Of a DNA stretch of 64,000 nucleotides, positions 10,109 through 20,320 are shown piece after piece. Position 1 is the first letter of the stretch. Each line of letters begins with the position of its first letter. The translations under genes and the position numbers were made by a program. Origin of the DNA: Gammaproteobacteria bacterium (GTDB taxonomy: Bacteria; Pseudomonadota; Gammaproteobacteria; Enterobacterales; Psychrobiaceae); contig JABSRT010000016.1 of NCBI GenBank assembly GCA_013214945.1, positions 1 to 64,000 of the forward strand, in the 5' to 3' direction. The notes below the pieces were generated by a model. That model saw nothing but the letters and a program-made list of their open reading frames with translations. It searched no databases and was not told the DNA's origin.

Positions 10109-10699
10109 ATGACTCAAGTAACTTGGCAACAACTAACCAGCAGTGTAAAGATGGCAGAGCTTGGCGCAACAGCCAGTGAGTGCCATGGTATTGTCTGTGG
10201 CCTTATTTGTGGTGGCATTAGTTTAGAAGACAGCAGCTGGTACGGTGCCTTTAATGATTTAATGAACGACGGCCTTGCATTGCCAATCGATTTGAAAAAA
10301 GTGATGCAGCAAGCATTTGATAACGCGCGTGGCGAATTTTTAGCTGAAGAATATCAAGTGCGGTTATTGCTGGCAGACGATGAGCAATATCTTAACGAAC
10401 GTGCTAAATCATTAGCCCAGTGGACCGAAAGCTTTTTGACCGGACTGGCGATTGGCAATGAGTCGGGCAAAGAAATGTCAAAAGATGTCAAAGAAGCACT
10501 GGCTGACTTGAACCAGATTGCCAAAATTGATTCAGAAATTGAAGACGGCGAAGAAGCTGAGCAATTTTTAGAAGAAATTATTGAATACGTTCGCGTGAGC
10601 GCGATTTTATGTTTTAGTGAGCTGGGCCAAAAACCTCAACGACCTGAAACAGCCGATGCCGATGTTAAGGCTTCCAAAACCGAGAAGAAACTACATTAA
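10109..10699 (+). CDS. ygfB: YgfB/UPF0149 family protein
   Basis: A 196-residue, acidic, mostly helical cytosolic protein of the UPF0149 family. The conserved ECHGIVCGL...GG segment is at residues 23-37, and the middle carries WTESFLTGLA. The usual length is about 190. Its last base is the first base of the pepP start (TAATG overlap), so the two are translationally coupled. In Pseudomonas YgfB has been tied to expression of cell-wall stress genes; in this organism the role is unknown. Confidence 0.9.
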   Translation: MTQVTWQQLTSSVKMAELGATASECHGIVCGLICGGISLEDSSWYGAFNDLMNDGLALPIDLKKVMQQAFDNARGEFLAEEYQVRLLLADDEQYLNERAKSLAQWTESFLTGLAIGNESGKEMSKDVKEALADLNQIAKIDSEIEDGEEAEQFLEEIIEYVRVSAILCFSELGQKPQRPETADADVKASKTEKKLH

Positions 10700-12009
10700 T
10701 GATCAATCAACTTTTCTTTAGCGGGCGTCGTAAGGCGCTGTTCGAACAAATGACAGACAACAGTGCCGCAATTATTTTTGCGGCTACTGAAAAAGTCCGT
10801 AGTAATGATACCGAATATCATTTTCGACAAAACAGTTACTTTTATTACCTCAGTAGTTTCACCGAGGCCGATGCGGTGCTGTTATTGGTTAAAAAAGATG
10901 GTTTGACCAATACTGTGTTATTTAATCGCGATAAAGATAAGTTACAAGAAATTTGGCATGGCCGCCGATTAGGCCAAGCACAAGCCGTTAAACAACTTGA
11001 GGTTGAACAGGCGCTGTCAATTAGTCAGCTTAGTGAGCAACTGCCCGAGTTGGTTAATGGCTGTGACACTTTTTATAGCTGTCACGGCGAGTCGTCTGAT
11101 AATGACGCGACCATAGCGACCTTAATGGCCAGTTTACGCGCTGGCGCTCGCCAAAACTGGCGCGCACCGACCACGCACATTGATTTACGTATAGTGCTTG
11201 ATGAATTACGGTTGTTTAAACAAAACGAAGAAGTTGAGCTTATGCGCCGTGCTGGGGTTATTTCAGCCAATGCGCATACCCGCGCAATGACTTTTATTAA
11301 ACCTGGCATGTTTGAATACCAGATCGAAGCAGAGATATTGCACGAATTTACCATTAATGCCGCGCGTTTTGCCGCTTACAATACTATTGTCGGGGGCGGG
11401 GATAATGCCTGTATTTTGCATTACACCGAAAATGAGTCGGTATTGAAAGACGGCGATTTAGTGCTAATTGATGCAGGCTGTGAATATCAAGGCTACGCGG
11501 CCGATATTACCCGAACCTTTCCGGTTAATGGCAAGTTCTCTGTCGAGCAAGCGGCAATTTATCAATTAGTGCTTAAGGCGCAATTGGCCGCGATTGACAT
11601 AATCAAACCTAGCGCCACGCTTAAAGCCGCACAAGATCAGGTGATTGCTATTTTCACCCAAGGTTTGCTCGACTTAGGCATTCTTAACGGTGATTTTGAT
11701 CAGCTGGTGGCCGACCAAGCGTACAAGCAATTTTACATGCACGGGATAGGCCATTGGATTGGCATTGACGTGCACGATGTTGGCGATTATAAAACCGCAG
11801 ATCGAGGTCGCATTTTAGAACCCGGCATGACGCTAACGATTGAACCCGGTTTGTACATTGATCTTGATGCCGACGTTGACCCTAAATGGCGCGGCATTGG
11901 CGTGCGCATTGAAGATGATTTATTAGTAACGGTCGGTGGCAACGAGGTGTTGAGCAAAGATGTGGTTAAAACCATTAGCGATATCGAAGCCTTAATGGCC
12001 CCTAGCTAG
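10699..12009 (+). CDS. pepP: Xaa-Pro aminopeptidase
   Basis: A 436-residue M24B metallopeptidase that removes an N-terminal residue before proline. The N-terminal aminopeptidase P domain is followed by the pita-bread domain with its dimetal ligands: Asp in LIDAGCEYQGYAADITRT, His in HGIGHWIGIDVHD, Glu in LTIEPGLYI, and Glu in GVRIEDDLLV. It overlaps ygfB by one base. Its last two codons and stop fall on the terminal CCTAGCTAG of an inverted-repeat element, so the native C-terminus may have been replaced by one or two residues. Confidence 0.95.
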   Translation: MINQLFFSGRRKALFEQMTDNSAAIIFAATEKVRSNDTEYHFRQNSYFYYLSSFTEADAVLLLVKKDGLTNTVLFNRDKDKLQEIWHGRRLGQAQAVKQLEVEQALSISQLSEQLPELVNGCDTFYSCHGESSDNDATIATLMASLRAGARQNWRAPTTHIDLRIVLDELRLFKQNEEVELMRRAGVISANAHTRAMTFIKPGMFEYQIEAEILHEFTINAARFAAYNTIVGGGDNACILHYTENESVLKDGDLVLIDAGCEYQGYAADITRTFPVNGKFSVEQAAIYQLVLKAQLAAIDIIKPSATLKAAQDQVIAIFTQGLLDLGILNGDFDQLVADQAYKQFYMHGIGHWIGIDVHDVGDYKTADRGRILEPGMTLTIEPGLYIDLDADVDPKWRGIGVRIEDDLLVTVGGNEVLSKDVVKTISDIEALMAPS

Positions 12010-12169
12010 TGTTCATCCAGAAACTGCGAAGCAGGACACTGGCTATGTGGTACAGGGATGTGCCAACATTTTCAACTTGTTGAAAATGAAAGCGAAGTAA
12101 AACCACGTTTTACAGTAGTGTCTTCAGAAACAGACAAGGATGTCTATTTCTGGACGATAACTAGCTAGG
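12001..12169. repeat. MITE-like inverted-repeat element
   Basis: About 169 bp with imperfect inverted ends: CCTAGCTAGT then a CCAGAAA block on the left, and the complement (TTTCTGG then ACTAGCTAGG) on the right. It has internal complementary GACACT/AGTGTC blocks and no coding capacity. It lies between pepP and ubiH and supplies the pepP stop codon. The structure is like that of small non-autonomous elements; the family is not identified. Confidence 0.6.
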
Positions 12170-12232
12170 CCGACGTCACCTTAGCAGTGACGTTATGTTA
12201 GATTTTGAGAACAAAGAGACAGGTTTAAACAA

Positions 12233-13459
12233 GTGGCAGACAACAAACAACATTTTGATTTAATCATCAACGGTGGTGGCATGGCAGGCGCAACGCTGGC
12301 ATGGGGCTTAAGTTATCTGTTAGGTGATAATCACTCGCTTAAGATCGCAATTATTGAAGCTTCGATCAGTGATGACAGCCACGCAGGGTTCGATGCCCGG
12401 GTTATTGCGCTGTCTTATGGCTCGCGCCAAATACTAGAGCAGTTGGGCTTGTGGGCCGATTACAAAAAAATAGTCACTGCGATTGCTGACATTGAAGTGA
12501 GCGATCGTCACCACTTTGGTCGCACCAGTCTTACGCCTGCCGATTATCAATTACCCGCCTTAGGTTATGTGGTTGAATTGGCGCAAAGCGGGCAGTTATT
12601 ACATCAAAAAATAGCTGAAAAGAATAACATCACTTGGTTTCGTCCCAATAGCATTGTCGCGATTGAGCAACAGCAATCGCAAGTTAATGTTGTTTTGCAA
12701 GGCGGTGAACAGCTGTCAGCTTCGTTACTGGTGGCCGCTGATGGTGGCAGTTCAATGGTGCGGCGTTTGCTTAATATTAGCAGCGAGCAAAGCCAGTTTA
12801 ATCAGTCGGCCGTTATTGCCAATGTTACGGTTTCTGTGCCACATCTTGGTAAAGCTTACGAGCGATTTACCGATGAAGGCCCACTGGCTTTATTGCCGAT
12901 GAGTCAAGGCAGAATGTCGTTAGTTTGGTCGATGGCGACCGACAAAGCGGCGGCGGTAATGGCGCTGCCTCAAGCCGATTTTTTGAGTGCGTTGCAACAG
13001 GCTTTTGGTTATCGGCTTGGTACGTTTGAACAAACGGGGCAGCGAGCAAGTTATCCGCTGGTGGTGACGTTATCGAGTCAACTGGTGCATCATCGGGTTG
13101 CCATTGTTGGTAACGCGGCGCAGGCATTACACCCAATTGCTGGCCAAGGTTTTAATTTAGGTTTGCGCGATGTTGCGCAACTTGTTGGTGATATTACGGC
13201 GGCGGTGACCTCAGGAAAAGACATTGGTCAGTTTCAGGTGTTAGACACTTATCGCCAAGCACGCGAGTTAGATCGCAACCACACGGTGTTGGCCACCAGT
13301 GGCTTGGTGTCAATCTTCTCAAATAACCACTGGCCGTTAGTGTTTGGGCGCAATGTTGCGTTACAGCTCACGAGTTGTTTTGGCACATTAAAACGGCCAG
13401 TGGCACACCAAATGTTAGGCTGGCGCGGGCAAGCTGCTGCTTTGCCACCTGCTCGTTAA
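12233..13459 (+). CDS. ubiH: 2-octaprenyl-6-methoxyphenol hydroxylase
   Basis: A 408-residue FAD-dependent aromatic hydroxylase for ubiquinone biosynthesis. Motifs: the Rossmann FAD site IINGGGMAGATLAWG at residues 12-26, the DARVIALSYGS segment typical of UbiH/UbiI, and the C-terminal FAD motif GNAAQALHPIAGQGFNLGLRD. The GNAAQ-type motif fits UbiH better than UbiI/UbiF. Start is GTG behind AGAGACAGG. It precedes a paralogue by 34 bases, matching the pepP-ubiH-ubiI order of E. coli. Membrane association is expected. Confidence 0.93.
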   Translation: MADNKQHFDLIINGGGMAGATLAWGLSYLLGDNHSLKIAIIEASISDDSHAGFDARVIALSYGSRQILEQLGLWADYKKIVTAIADIEVSDRHHFGRTSLTPADYQLPALGYVVELAQSGQLLHQKIAEKNNITWFRPNSIVAIEQQQSQVNVVLQGGEQLSASLLVAADGGSSMVRRLLNISSEQSQFNQSAVIANVTVSVPHLGKAYERFTDEGPLALLPMSQGRMSLVWSMATDKAAAVMALPQADFLSALQQAFGYRLGTFEQTGQRASYPLVVTLSSQLVHHRVAIVGNAAQALHPIAGQGFNLGLRDVAQLVGDITAAVTSGKDIGQFQVLDTYRQARELDRNHTVLATSGLVSIFSNNHWPLVFGRNVALQLTSCFGTLKRPVAHQMLGWRGQAAALPPAR

Positions 13460-13493
13460 TTGTCTATAGCTTTACCATGGAAATAAATAACAA

Positions 13494-14750
13494 ATGAATA
13501 TTCAATCTTTTGATGTGGCGATTGTTGGCGGTGGCATGGTGGGGCTAGCGCTGGCCTGTGCCTTAGCCGACAGTGACCTGAAAATTGCGGTGGTCGAAAC
13601 CAAAACACCGTCACTAGATTTACCCCAAGCTCATGACATGCGAGTAAGCGCGTTAAGTCAGTCGAGTCAAAATTTACTGACTCGGCTTAATGTCTGGTCA
13701 AGCATTACGGCGAGTCGTCATCAGCCTTATCGGGCGATGGAAGTTTGGGACACCGATAGTTTCGGTAAAATTGCATTTGACGCGCAGCAACTGCGTTGTC
13801 AATCGCTTGGTACTATCGTTGAAAACTCGGTGATTCAGTCGGCGTTATGGCAACAAGCCGAGCTGCTAGAAAATATTCGGTTATATCATCCGTATCAGTG
13901 TCAAAGTGTGGCGTTTGGTGACAAAGAAGCTTGGTTAACTTTAACTGACGAGCAGGGCGGCACTGAGTCGTTAACCGCAAAATTAGTGGTTGGCGCCGAT
14001 GGTGCAAATTCTTGGTTGCGCACTAAAGCCGATATTCCATTAACCAGCTGGGATTATGATCATCACGCCTTGGTTGCAACGATTGAAACCGATTTAGCGC
14101 ATCAACAAACCGCGCGGCAGGTGTTTTTACCCGAAGGCCCGTTAGCCTTTTTACCTTTGGCTAATGCACAGGGCAACAGCCCTGAGCAAAACCTCTGTTC
14201 AATTGTTTGGTCACTGTCGCCCGAATCGGCGCAAGAGCTGGCACAATGCGACGAACTTGAATTTAATCGCCGCCTAACAACCGCTTTTGATAATCGCCTT
14301 GGTTACTGCCAGCTAAAATCAGCTCGCGCAATATTTCCACTAAAAATGCGCTACGCTCGATCGTTTGCTAAACAACGCATTGCTTTAGTGGGGGATGCGG
14401 CGCACACCATTCATCCGTTAGCGGGGCTTGGGGTTAACCTTGGTTTGCTCGACGCCGCGGCACTGGCGCAAGAGGTGCTTGCCAATCACAACGCAGGTAA
14501 AGACATTGGCGAACTGGCTAATTTACGCCGTTACGAGCGCTGGCGCAAAGCCGATGCCACCCAAATGATTGCAACCATGGAAGGGCTAAAGCGTTTATTT
14601 AGCGGCAGCAACCCGGTTAAAAAGCTGGTACGAGACTTAGCATTAGTCGCTGTTGACCATATTGATCCGATTAAAGACATTTTTATTCGCCACGCCATGG
14701 GGCTAACCGATAATTTGCCTGAGCTGGCCAAACCGATCATTAAACAATAA
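13494..14750 (+). CDS. ubiI: ubiquinone biosynthesis FAD-dependent hydroxylase (UbiI/VisC type)
   Basis: A 418-residue paralogue of the preceding ubiH. The FAD motif VAIVGGGMVGLALACAL is at residues 9-25, DMRVSALS follows, and the second FAD motif GDAAHTIHPLAGLGVNLG is near residue 297. Position after ubiH argues for UbiI (C5 hydroxylase); UbiF (C6) has the same fold and cannot be excluded by eye. A hairpin terminator follows about 10 bases after the stop, closing the ygfB-pepP-ubiH-ubiI block. Confidence 0.88.
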   Translation: MNIQSFDVAIVGGGMVGLALACALADSDLKIAVVETKTPSLDLPQAHDMRVSALSQSSQNLLTRLNVWSSITASRHQPYRAMEVWDTDSFGKIAFDAQQLRCQSLGTIVENSVIQSALWQQAELLENIRLYHPYQCQSVAFGDKEAWLTLTDEQGGTESLTAKLVVGADGANSWLRTKADIPLTSWDYDHHALVATIETDLAHQQTARQVFLPEGPLAFLPLANAQGNSPEQNLCSIVWSLSPESAQELAQCDELEFNRRLTTAFDNRLGYCQLKSARAIFPLKMRYARSFAKQRIALVGDAAHTIHPLAGLGVNLGLLDAAALAQEVLANHNAGKDIGELANLRRYERWRKADATQMIATMEGLKRLFSGSNPVKKLVRDLALVAVDHIDPIKDIFIRHAMGLTDNLPELAKPIIKQ

Positions 14751-14760
14751 GCCACTGGAC

Positions 14761-14797
14761 CAAAAGGGTAATTACATCAACGTAAGCGCCCTTTTGT
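14761..14797 (+). terminator. terminator after ubiI
   Basis: CAAAAGGG pairs with CCCTTTTG, and the loop carries a nested TTAC/GTAA pairing. It lies 10 bases after the ubiI stop. Confidence 0.65.
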
Positions 14798-15157
14798 CAC
14801 ATTAGCTGTCGCACACAGTTAAGCGTGTGTAACAAGCTACTCCTCTGGTTAAGCCAACAACAATGGCTTTTAAATAACTTTATTTATAAAAAATAATTGG
14901 TTAATAGATTGTAAACTGCTCGGCGAGACCTCACACCCCGCACTGCTTATGGCTTTAATTGATTTCATCTGTATAACACCCTCTCTAGGTGTCGATTTTC
15001 GCATTAGTTTTTCTAACTCAAAGGGGGTTTGGTCATTAGAATATGTCTTTGGCGTTTAAGTTACAAAATAGTTATAATTGGCCATCTGAAAAAATCGGCA
15101 GCGTCAATAAGGGTTTCCTAACGACGTGATCTAGATAACAAACATTAAGGATCCATC
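14798..15157. other. leader region upstream of gcvT
   Basis: About 360 bases with no gene. I looked for a glycine riboswitch, common before gcvT in Vibrio, and did not find its conserved purine-rich blocks. A small hairpin ACACC/GGTGT lies near 14976-14992. The AAGGA ribosome-binding site of gcvT is at the right end. Regulation may instead be by a GcvA-type protein. Confidence 0.45.
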
Positions 15158-16255
15158 ATGGCTCAACAAACTGTTTTATTTGATAAGCACATTGAAGCTG
15201 GCGCAAAAATGGTCGACTTTCACGGTTGGGAAATGCCAATCAACTATGGCTCTCAAATAGAAGAGCATCATGCAGTGCGTAAAGATGCTGGCATGTTTGA
15301 CGTGTCTCACATGACAGTTGTTGATATTAAAGGCGTGCAAGCGAAAGATTTCTTACGCAAGTTACTTGCTAATGATGTAGCCAAACTAACGGTTGAAGGC
15401 AAGGCAATGTACGGCGGCATGTTAAATGAGCATGGTGGCGTTATTGATGACCTTATTACTTATTTCATTACGGATAACTACTACCGTTTAGTGGTTAACT
15501 CAGCGACTCGCGAAAAAGACATGGCGTGGATCAATAACCAAGCTGCTAACTTTGAAGTTGCCGTTACTGAATTACCCCAATTATCAATGATTGCAGTGCA
15601 AGGCCCTAACGCTAAAGAAAAAGCAGCGAAAATATTCGACGCTGAGCTAAACGCTAAGCTTGAAGGCATTGGTCCATTCTTTGGTATTGCTAGCGGCGAC
15701 TTGTTTGTCGCAACCACGGGTTATACCGGTGAAGAAGGCTACGAAATTATTATGCCGCAAGAGCAAGCCGTAGCAATGTGGCAGCAACTGCTTGACGTTG
15801 ACGTTCGTCCTTGTGGCTTAGGCGCACGTGATACCTTGCGTTTAGAAGCTGGCATGAACTTATATGGCCTAGACATGGATGAAAGCATTTCTCCACTAGC
15901 GGCTAACATGGCGTGGACAGTAGCGTGGAAACCTGAAGATCGTAACTTTATTGGGCGTGACGCGTTATTAGCTCAAAAAGAAACTGGCGAACTGCATAAG
16001 CAGGTTGGTTTGGTTATGGAAGCTAAAGGTGTGCTGCGTAGCGGTCAACGTGTGGTGTTTAAAGATGGCGCAGGCGTTGAACAAGAAGGTGTTATCACTT
16101 CTGGTACGTTCTCACCAACCCTTGGTTACAGTGTAGCAATGGCTAGAGTACCGCGTTCAATTGGCGAAACGGCCCAGGTTGAAATGCGCAAGAAATTTGT
16201 TGAAGTACAAGTGGTCAAATCAGGCTTTGTACGCAACGGAAAAAAAGTATTTTAA
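15158..16255 (+). CDS. gcvT: glycine cleavage system T protein (aminomethyltransferase)
   Basis: A 365-residue THF-dependent aminomethyltransferase that takes the aminomethyl group from lipoyl-GcvH, releasing ammonia and giving 5,10-methylene-THF. Conserved features: [16 protein letters not shown] near residue 22, MFDVSHM near 46, the folate-site segment [11 protein letters not shown] near 188, and [15 protein letters not shown] near 224. The RBS AAGGA is 8 bases before the ATG. Strongly biased codon use suggests high expression. gcvH follows 184 bases later. Confidence 0.97.
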   Translation: MAQQTVLFDKHIEAGAKMVDFHGWEMPINYGSQIEEHHAVRKDAGMFDVSHMTVVDIKGVQAKDFLRKLLANDVAKLTVEGKAMYGGMLNEHGGVIDDLITYFITDNYYRLVVNSATREKDMAWINNQAANFEVAVTELPQLSMIAVQGPNAKEKAAKIFDAELNAKLEGIGPFFGIASGDLFVATTGYTGEEGYEIIMPQEQAVAMWQQLLDVDVRPCGLGARDTLRLEAGMNLYGLDMDESISPLAANMAWTVAWKPEDRNFIGRDALLAQKETGELHKQVGLVMEAKGVLRSGQRVVFKDGAGVEQEGVITSGTFSPTLGYSVAMARVPRSIGETAQVEMRKKFVEVQVVKSGFVRNGKKVF

Positions 16256-16439
16256 ATTGAAAATAAGTTATTATCAGCTATCGTTTTATATTGAAGGTGG
16301 TTGCTCACAACTGAGTTTTATTGTGAAGTGATTATTTTCGGGGAAGCGTAACTGTCTAATAAGGTATAGATTTACATTAATTGAGGTTGGCGTAAGCTAA
16401 AGCTACGCGAGCTAATAAAAAATATAAAGGATAAAACCC

Positions 16440-16829
16440 ATGAGCAATATCCCAGCTGAACTTAAATTTGCTAACTCTCACGAATGGCTACGTGACGAAG
16501 GTAACGGTATTTACGCAGTAGGTATCTCTGACCATGCTCAAGGCTTACTTGGCGACATGGTCTTTGTTGATTTACCAGATGTTGGTGACACCCTAGATGC
16601 CGGTGAAGATGTTGCAGTTGCTGAGTCGGTAAAAGCGGCTTCAGATATTTATTGCCCAATTTCTGGCGAAATCGTTGCGATTAACGAAGAACTAGAAGAC
16701 GCGCCTGAGTTAGTTAACTCTGACGCATTCAGCGACGGTTGGATGTTCAAGATTAAAGCGAGCGATGTTTCAGAAATTGAAAATCTGCTCGACGCAGAAG
16801 CTTATCAAGCGACAATCGAAGAAGATTAA
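16440..16829 (+). CDS. gcvH: glycine cleavage system H protein
   Basis: A 129-residue lipoyl-carrier protein that shuttles the aminomethyl intermediate between GcvP, GcvT and dihydrolipoamide dehydrogenase. The lipoyl lysine is in the [12 protein letters not shown] motif near residue 65. N-terminal SHEWLRDE and the C-terminal GWMFKIK segment are family signatures. RBS AAAGGA is well placed. A strong terminator lies between it and gcvP. Confidence 0.97.
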   Translation: MSNIPAELKFANSHEWLRDEGNGIYAVGISDHAQGLLGDMVFVDLPDVGDTLDAGEDVAVAESVKAASDIYCPISGEIVAINEELEDAPELVNSDAFSDGWMFKIKASDVSEIENLLDAEAYQATIEED

Positions 16830-16844
16830 TATCGCTCACTAATT

Positions 16845-16880
16845 AAAGCCCCTTCAGCCTCTGCTAAGGGGCTTTATTTT
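16845..16880 (+). terminator. terminator between gcvH and gcvP
   Basis: AAAGCCCCTT pairs with AAGGGGCTTT around an 11-base loop, followed by ATTTTTAT. It is a canonical intrinsic terminator lying inside the gcv block, 15 bases after the gcvH stop. Confidence 0.85.
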
Positions 16881-16934
16881 TATATTTGGCTGTACTTTAA
16901 TGTGTGCGGCCCCTGCTTTAGGAAGACAGTTACC

Positions 16935-19814
16935 ATGACCCGCTTACCTTCGTTAACCGAGTTAGAAAACAAAAACGAATTTATCGCTCGTCACATTGGG
17001 CCAAATGCTCAGCAGCAACAAGACATGCTGACTTACATTGGCGCTGATTCATTAGAAGACATGACGAAAAAGATTGTTCCTGAGTCTATTTTATTAAAAG
17101 ATGGGCTAAATGTTGGCAGTGGCCGGACCGAAGTAGAAGCGTTAAGTTATTTGCGTACTTTGGCTGACAAAAACCAAGTATTAACCACGCATATCGGCAT
17201 GGGTTATAGCAATACTCACGTGCCGAACGTTATTTTACGTAACGTGTTAGAAAATCCAGGCTGGTACACGGCATATACGCCTTACCAACCAGAAATCGCT
17301 CAAGGTCGTTTAGAAGCTATTCTTAACTTCCAGCAGCTAACCATTGATTTAACTGGGTTAGATCTTGCTAGCTCGTCATTGCTTGATGAAGCAACAGCCG
17401 GTGCTGAAGCAATGGGCTTGGCGAAGCGTGTTTCTAAGAACAAAAAATCAAACCAATTTTACGTCAGTGATAGCATTCACCCACAAGTATTAGACGTAAT
17501 TAAAACCCGTGCTGGTACTTTTGGTTATGATGTTATCGTTGGTCCAGCGCAAGACGCCGTAAACCACGACGTATTTGGCGCCATGTTAAGCTACCCAGCT
17601 TCAACAGGTCAGGTTGATGACATTGAGCAGCTAATTAGCGATCTACAGGCGAATAAAGCCGTTGTTGCTGTTGCCGCTGATTTAATGGCGTTAACTATGC
17701 TTAAGTCACCTGGCGAAATGGGTGCCGATGTTGTGTTTGGTAACAGCCAACGTTTTGGTGTGCCAATGGGCTTTGGTGGCCCACACGCTGCATTTTTTGC
17801 GTCACGTGATAAGCACAAGCGTTCAATGCCTGGCCGTATTATCGGGGTATCTAAAGACACGCGCGGCAAGCCAGCATTACGCATGGCAATGCAAACTCGT
17901 GAGCAGCACATCCGCCGCGAAAAAGCCAACTCAAACATTTGTACCGCTCAGGTATTATTAGCGAACATGGCGTCGTTCTACGCGGTTTATCATGGTCCTA
18001 AAGGCCTGAAAAACATCGCAACCCGCATTAACCGTTTAACGACTATCTTGGCGAACGGCTTAGTTGCTAAAGGCATTGAACTAGCGAACAATGCTTGGTT
18101 CGATACCATTACGTTAAATGTTGCTAACAAAGATCAAATACTTGCCAATGGCGTTGAAGCGGGCGTTAACTTACGTCGCGATTTAGCCGGTCAGGTTGGT
18201 ATTAGCCTTGATGAAACAACAACTCGCGCTGATGTTGCTAAATTATTCGACATTGTTTTAGGTGCTGGTCACGGTCTTGATGTTGCGCAGTTAGACAGCG
18301 ATGTTAGCGGCAACTCATTTGATGATGGTTTAGTGCGTACTTCACAGTACCTAACGCACCCAGTATTTAACAGCTACCATTCTGAAACCGAGATGATGCG
18401 TTACATCCGTCGTCTTGAAGGTAAAGACTTAGCGCTTAACCATTCAATGATTTCATTGGGTTCTTGTACCATGAAGCTAAACGCGGTTGCTGAAATGCTG
18501 CCAGTTAGCTGGAACGAGTTCGCCAACATGCACCCATTCTGTCCGCAAGATCAGGCAGTGGGTTATGTTGAAATGATCACTGAGTTGTCTGAGTGGTTAG
18601 TGAACATTACTGGTTATGATGCAATTTGTATGCAGCCTAACTCGGGCGCTCAAGGTGAATATGCTGGTCTGTTAGCGATTCAAAAATATCACGAGTCTCG
18701 TGGTGACGCGCATCGTAACATTTGTTTAATTCCTTCATCTGCGCATGGTACTAACCCAGCGTCGGCTCAAATGGCTGGTCAAAAAGTTGTGGTTACCGCT
18801 TGTGATGCTGAAGGTAATGTTGACATGGACGACCTTCGCGCTAAGGCCGAAGAGTTATCAGAAAACCTATCGTGCATCATGATCACTTACCCGTCAACGC
18901 ACGGCGTATACGAAGAAACGATCAAAGAAATTTGTGAAATTATTCACGGTCATGGCGGTCAGGTTTATCTTGATGGCGCGAACATGAATGCACAAGTTGG
19001 CCTAACGTCACCTGGTAGCATTGGCGCTGACGTATCGCACCTTAACTTGCACAAGACTTTCGCAATTCCTCATGGCGGCGGCGGTCCTGGTATGGGTCCT
19101 ATCGGTGTTAAATCACACTTGGCACCTTTTGTGGCTAATCACAGTGTGGTTGACCTTGAAGGCCCCCAAAGCGGTAACGGCGCAGTATCTGCGGCACAAT
19201 ACGGCTCGGCAAGTATCTTACCTATTACGTGGATGTACATTACCATGTTAGGTAACGAAGGTTTACGTCAGTCAACGCAATTGGCAATTTTGAACGCTAA
19301 CTACCTTAAAGCGCGTTTAAGTGAACACTTCCCTATTTTATTCTCTGGTCGTGGCGGTTACGTGGCACACGAGTGTATTGTTGATTTGCGCCCACTTAAA
19401 GAAGCGTCTGGTGTAACTGAAATGGATATCGCTAAGCGTCTTAACGATTACGGTTTCCACGCACCAACCATGTCTTTCCCGGTGGCTGGTACCTTAATGA
19501 TCGAGCCGACTGAGTCTGAGTCTAAGATCGAAATAGATCGCTTGGCCGATGCCCTAATTTCAATCCGTAAAGAAGTCGCTAGAGTAGAATCGGGCGAATG
19601 GAACGAAACTGACAATCCATTACACAACGCACCGCACACACTTGACGACATTATGGATCCAACATGGAACCGTGCTTATGACCGCGAATTAGCTGTATTC
19701 CCAACAGCAGAAGTTCGTGCCAACAAGTTCTGGCCAACAGTTAACCGCATTGATGACGTATATGGCGATCGCCATTTACATTGTTCATGTGTACCGATTG
19801 AAGAGTATCTTTAA
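16935..19814 (+). CDS. gcvP: glycine dehydrogenase (decarboxylating), P protein
   Basis: A 959-residue PLP enzyme, single-chain form of the glycine decarboxylase, that loads the aminomethyl group onto lipoyl-GcvH. The C-terminal half has the PLP-binding lysine in [20 protein letters not shown]. The N-terminal half starts RHIGPN, with [11 protein letters not shown] typical of the family. The ATG at 16935 (RBS GGAAG) is preferred over an in-frame start 11 codons upstream, because the extra residues are not family-like and overlap the region just after a terminator. Confidence 0.96.
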   Translation: MTRLPSLTELENKNEFIARHIGPNAQQQQDMLTYIGADSLEDMTKKIVPESILLKDGLNVGSGRTEVEALSYLRTLADKNQVLTTHIGMGYSNTHVPNVILRNVLENPGWYTAYTPYQPEIAQGRLEAILNFQQLTIDLTGLDLASSSLLDEATAGAEAMGLAKRVSKNKKSNQFYVSDSIHPQVLDVIKTRAGTFGYDVIVGPAQDAVNHDVFGAMLSYPASTGQVDDIEQLISDLQANKAVVAVAADLMALTMLKSPGEMGADVVFGNSQRFGVPMGFGGPHAAFFASRDKHKRSMPGRIIGVSKDTRGKPALRMAMQTREQHIRREKANSNICTAQVLLANMASFYAVYHGPKGLKNIATRINRLTTILANGLVAKGIELANNAWFDTITLNVANKDQILANGVEAGVNLRRDLAGQVGISLDETTTRADVAKLFDIVLGAGHGLDVAQLDSDVSGNSFDDGLVRTSQYLTHPVFNSYHSETEMMRYIRRLEGKDLALNHSMISLGSCTMKLNAVAEMLPVSWNEFANMHPFCPQDQAVGYVEMITELSEWLVNITGYDAICMQPNSGAQGEYAGLLAIQKYHESRGDAHRNICLIPSSAHGTNPASAQMAGQKVVVTACDAEGNVDMDDLRAKAEELSENLSCIMITYPSTHGVYEETIKEICEIIHGHGGQVYLDGANMNAQVGLTSPGSIGADVSHLNLHKTFAIPHGGGGPGMGPIGVKSHLAPFVANHSVVDLEGPQSGNGAVSAAQYGSASILPITWMYITMLGNEGLRQSTQLAILNANYLKARLSEHFPILFSGRGGYVAHECIVDLRPLKEASGVTEMDIAKRLNDYGFHAPTMSFPVAGTLMIEPTESESKIEIDRLADALISIRKEVARVESGEWNETDNPLHNAPHTLDDIMDPTWNRAYDRELAVFPTAEVRANKFWPTVNRIDDVYGDRHLHCSCVPIEEYL

Positions 19815-19883
19815 TTGGTGATTGATTGATCACGACATATCAAGTTGGAAACCGATTAGCTGATATGTCAGGTTGATTTTAGA

Positions 19884-19917
19884 AAGCGAGTACTGCGAAA
19901 GTGGTGCTCGCTTTTTT
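19884..19917 (+). terminator. terminator after gcvP
   Basis: AGCGAGTAC pairs with GTGCTCGCT (one G-U pair), followed by six T. A second hairpin, GACATATCA/TGATATGTC, precedes it at 19834-19869. Confidence 0.8.
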
Positions 19918-20320
19918 GCCAAGTAGAGCAGGTAAATCTGTTTATTTATCTGACCACAACAGAGTGAGAAACATGCTGTAGTTTCTGTACTGCAATGGGA
20001 AAGTGTCCAAATTAAAGCGATGATTCACAAAGTGTCTACTTCTCCATCAGGGGAGGCTTAGCTGCCAACTTAGGACGCTGTTAGTGAATTTCTAGCTAGC
20101 TTTACACCTCCAATCGACTAAGACAGTCTATAATGAAATGATGAGTTTTTAATATTAGAAATTTATATTCTCTGATTTATGGTCACTGTACATATATCCG
20201 GATTGACTCATGATCAAGACAAAATATTATTTACTAAGTAAGTATCATACTTAAGCGACTGCCAATAGAGTTTGGAGTGATTCTTACCTAATTGCTGACT
20301 AGTAAAAGGAGAAGCAGCAT
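19918..20320. other. intergenic region at the start of the AT-rich segment
   Basis: About 400 bases without a credible gene. I see no full inverted repeat or RNA fold. The strong RBS AAAGGAG of the next gene is at its right end. Base composition becomes richer in A+T from here on. Confidence 0.4.

Noticed and set aside
14798-15157. Glycine riboswitch before gcvT
   Set aside because: The conserved purine-rich core and tandem-aptamer pattern were not found on reading; a covariance search would settle it.
16902-16934. Upstream start for gcvP
   Set aside because: The 11 extra residues are Cys-rich and unlike the family; ATG at 16935 has a better ribosome-binding site.
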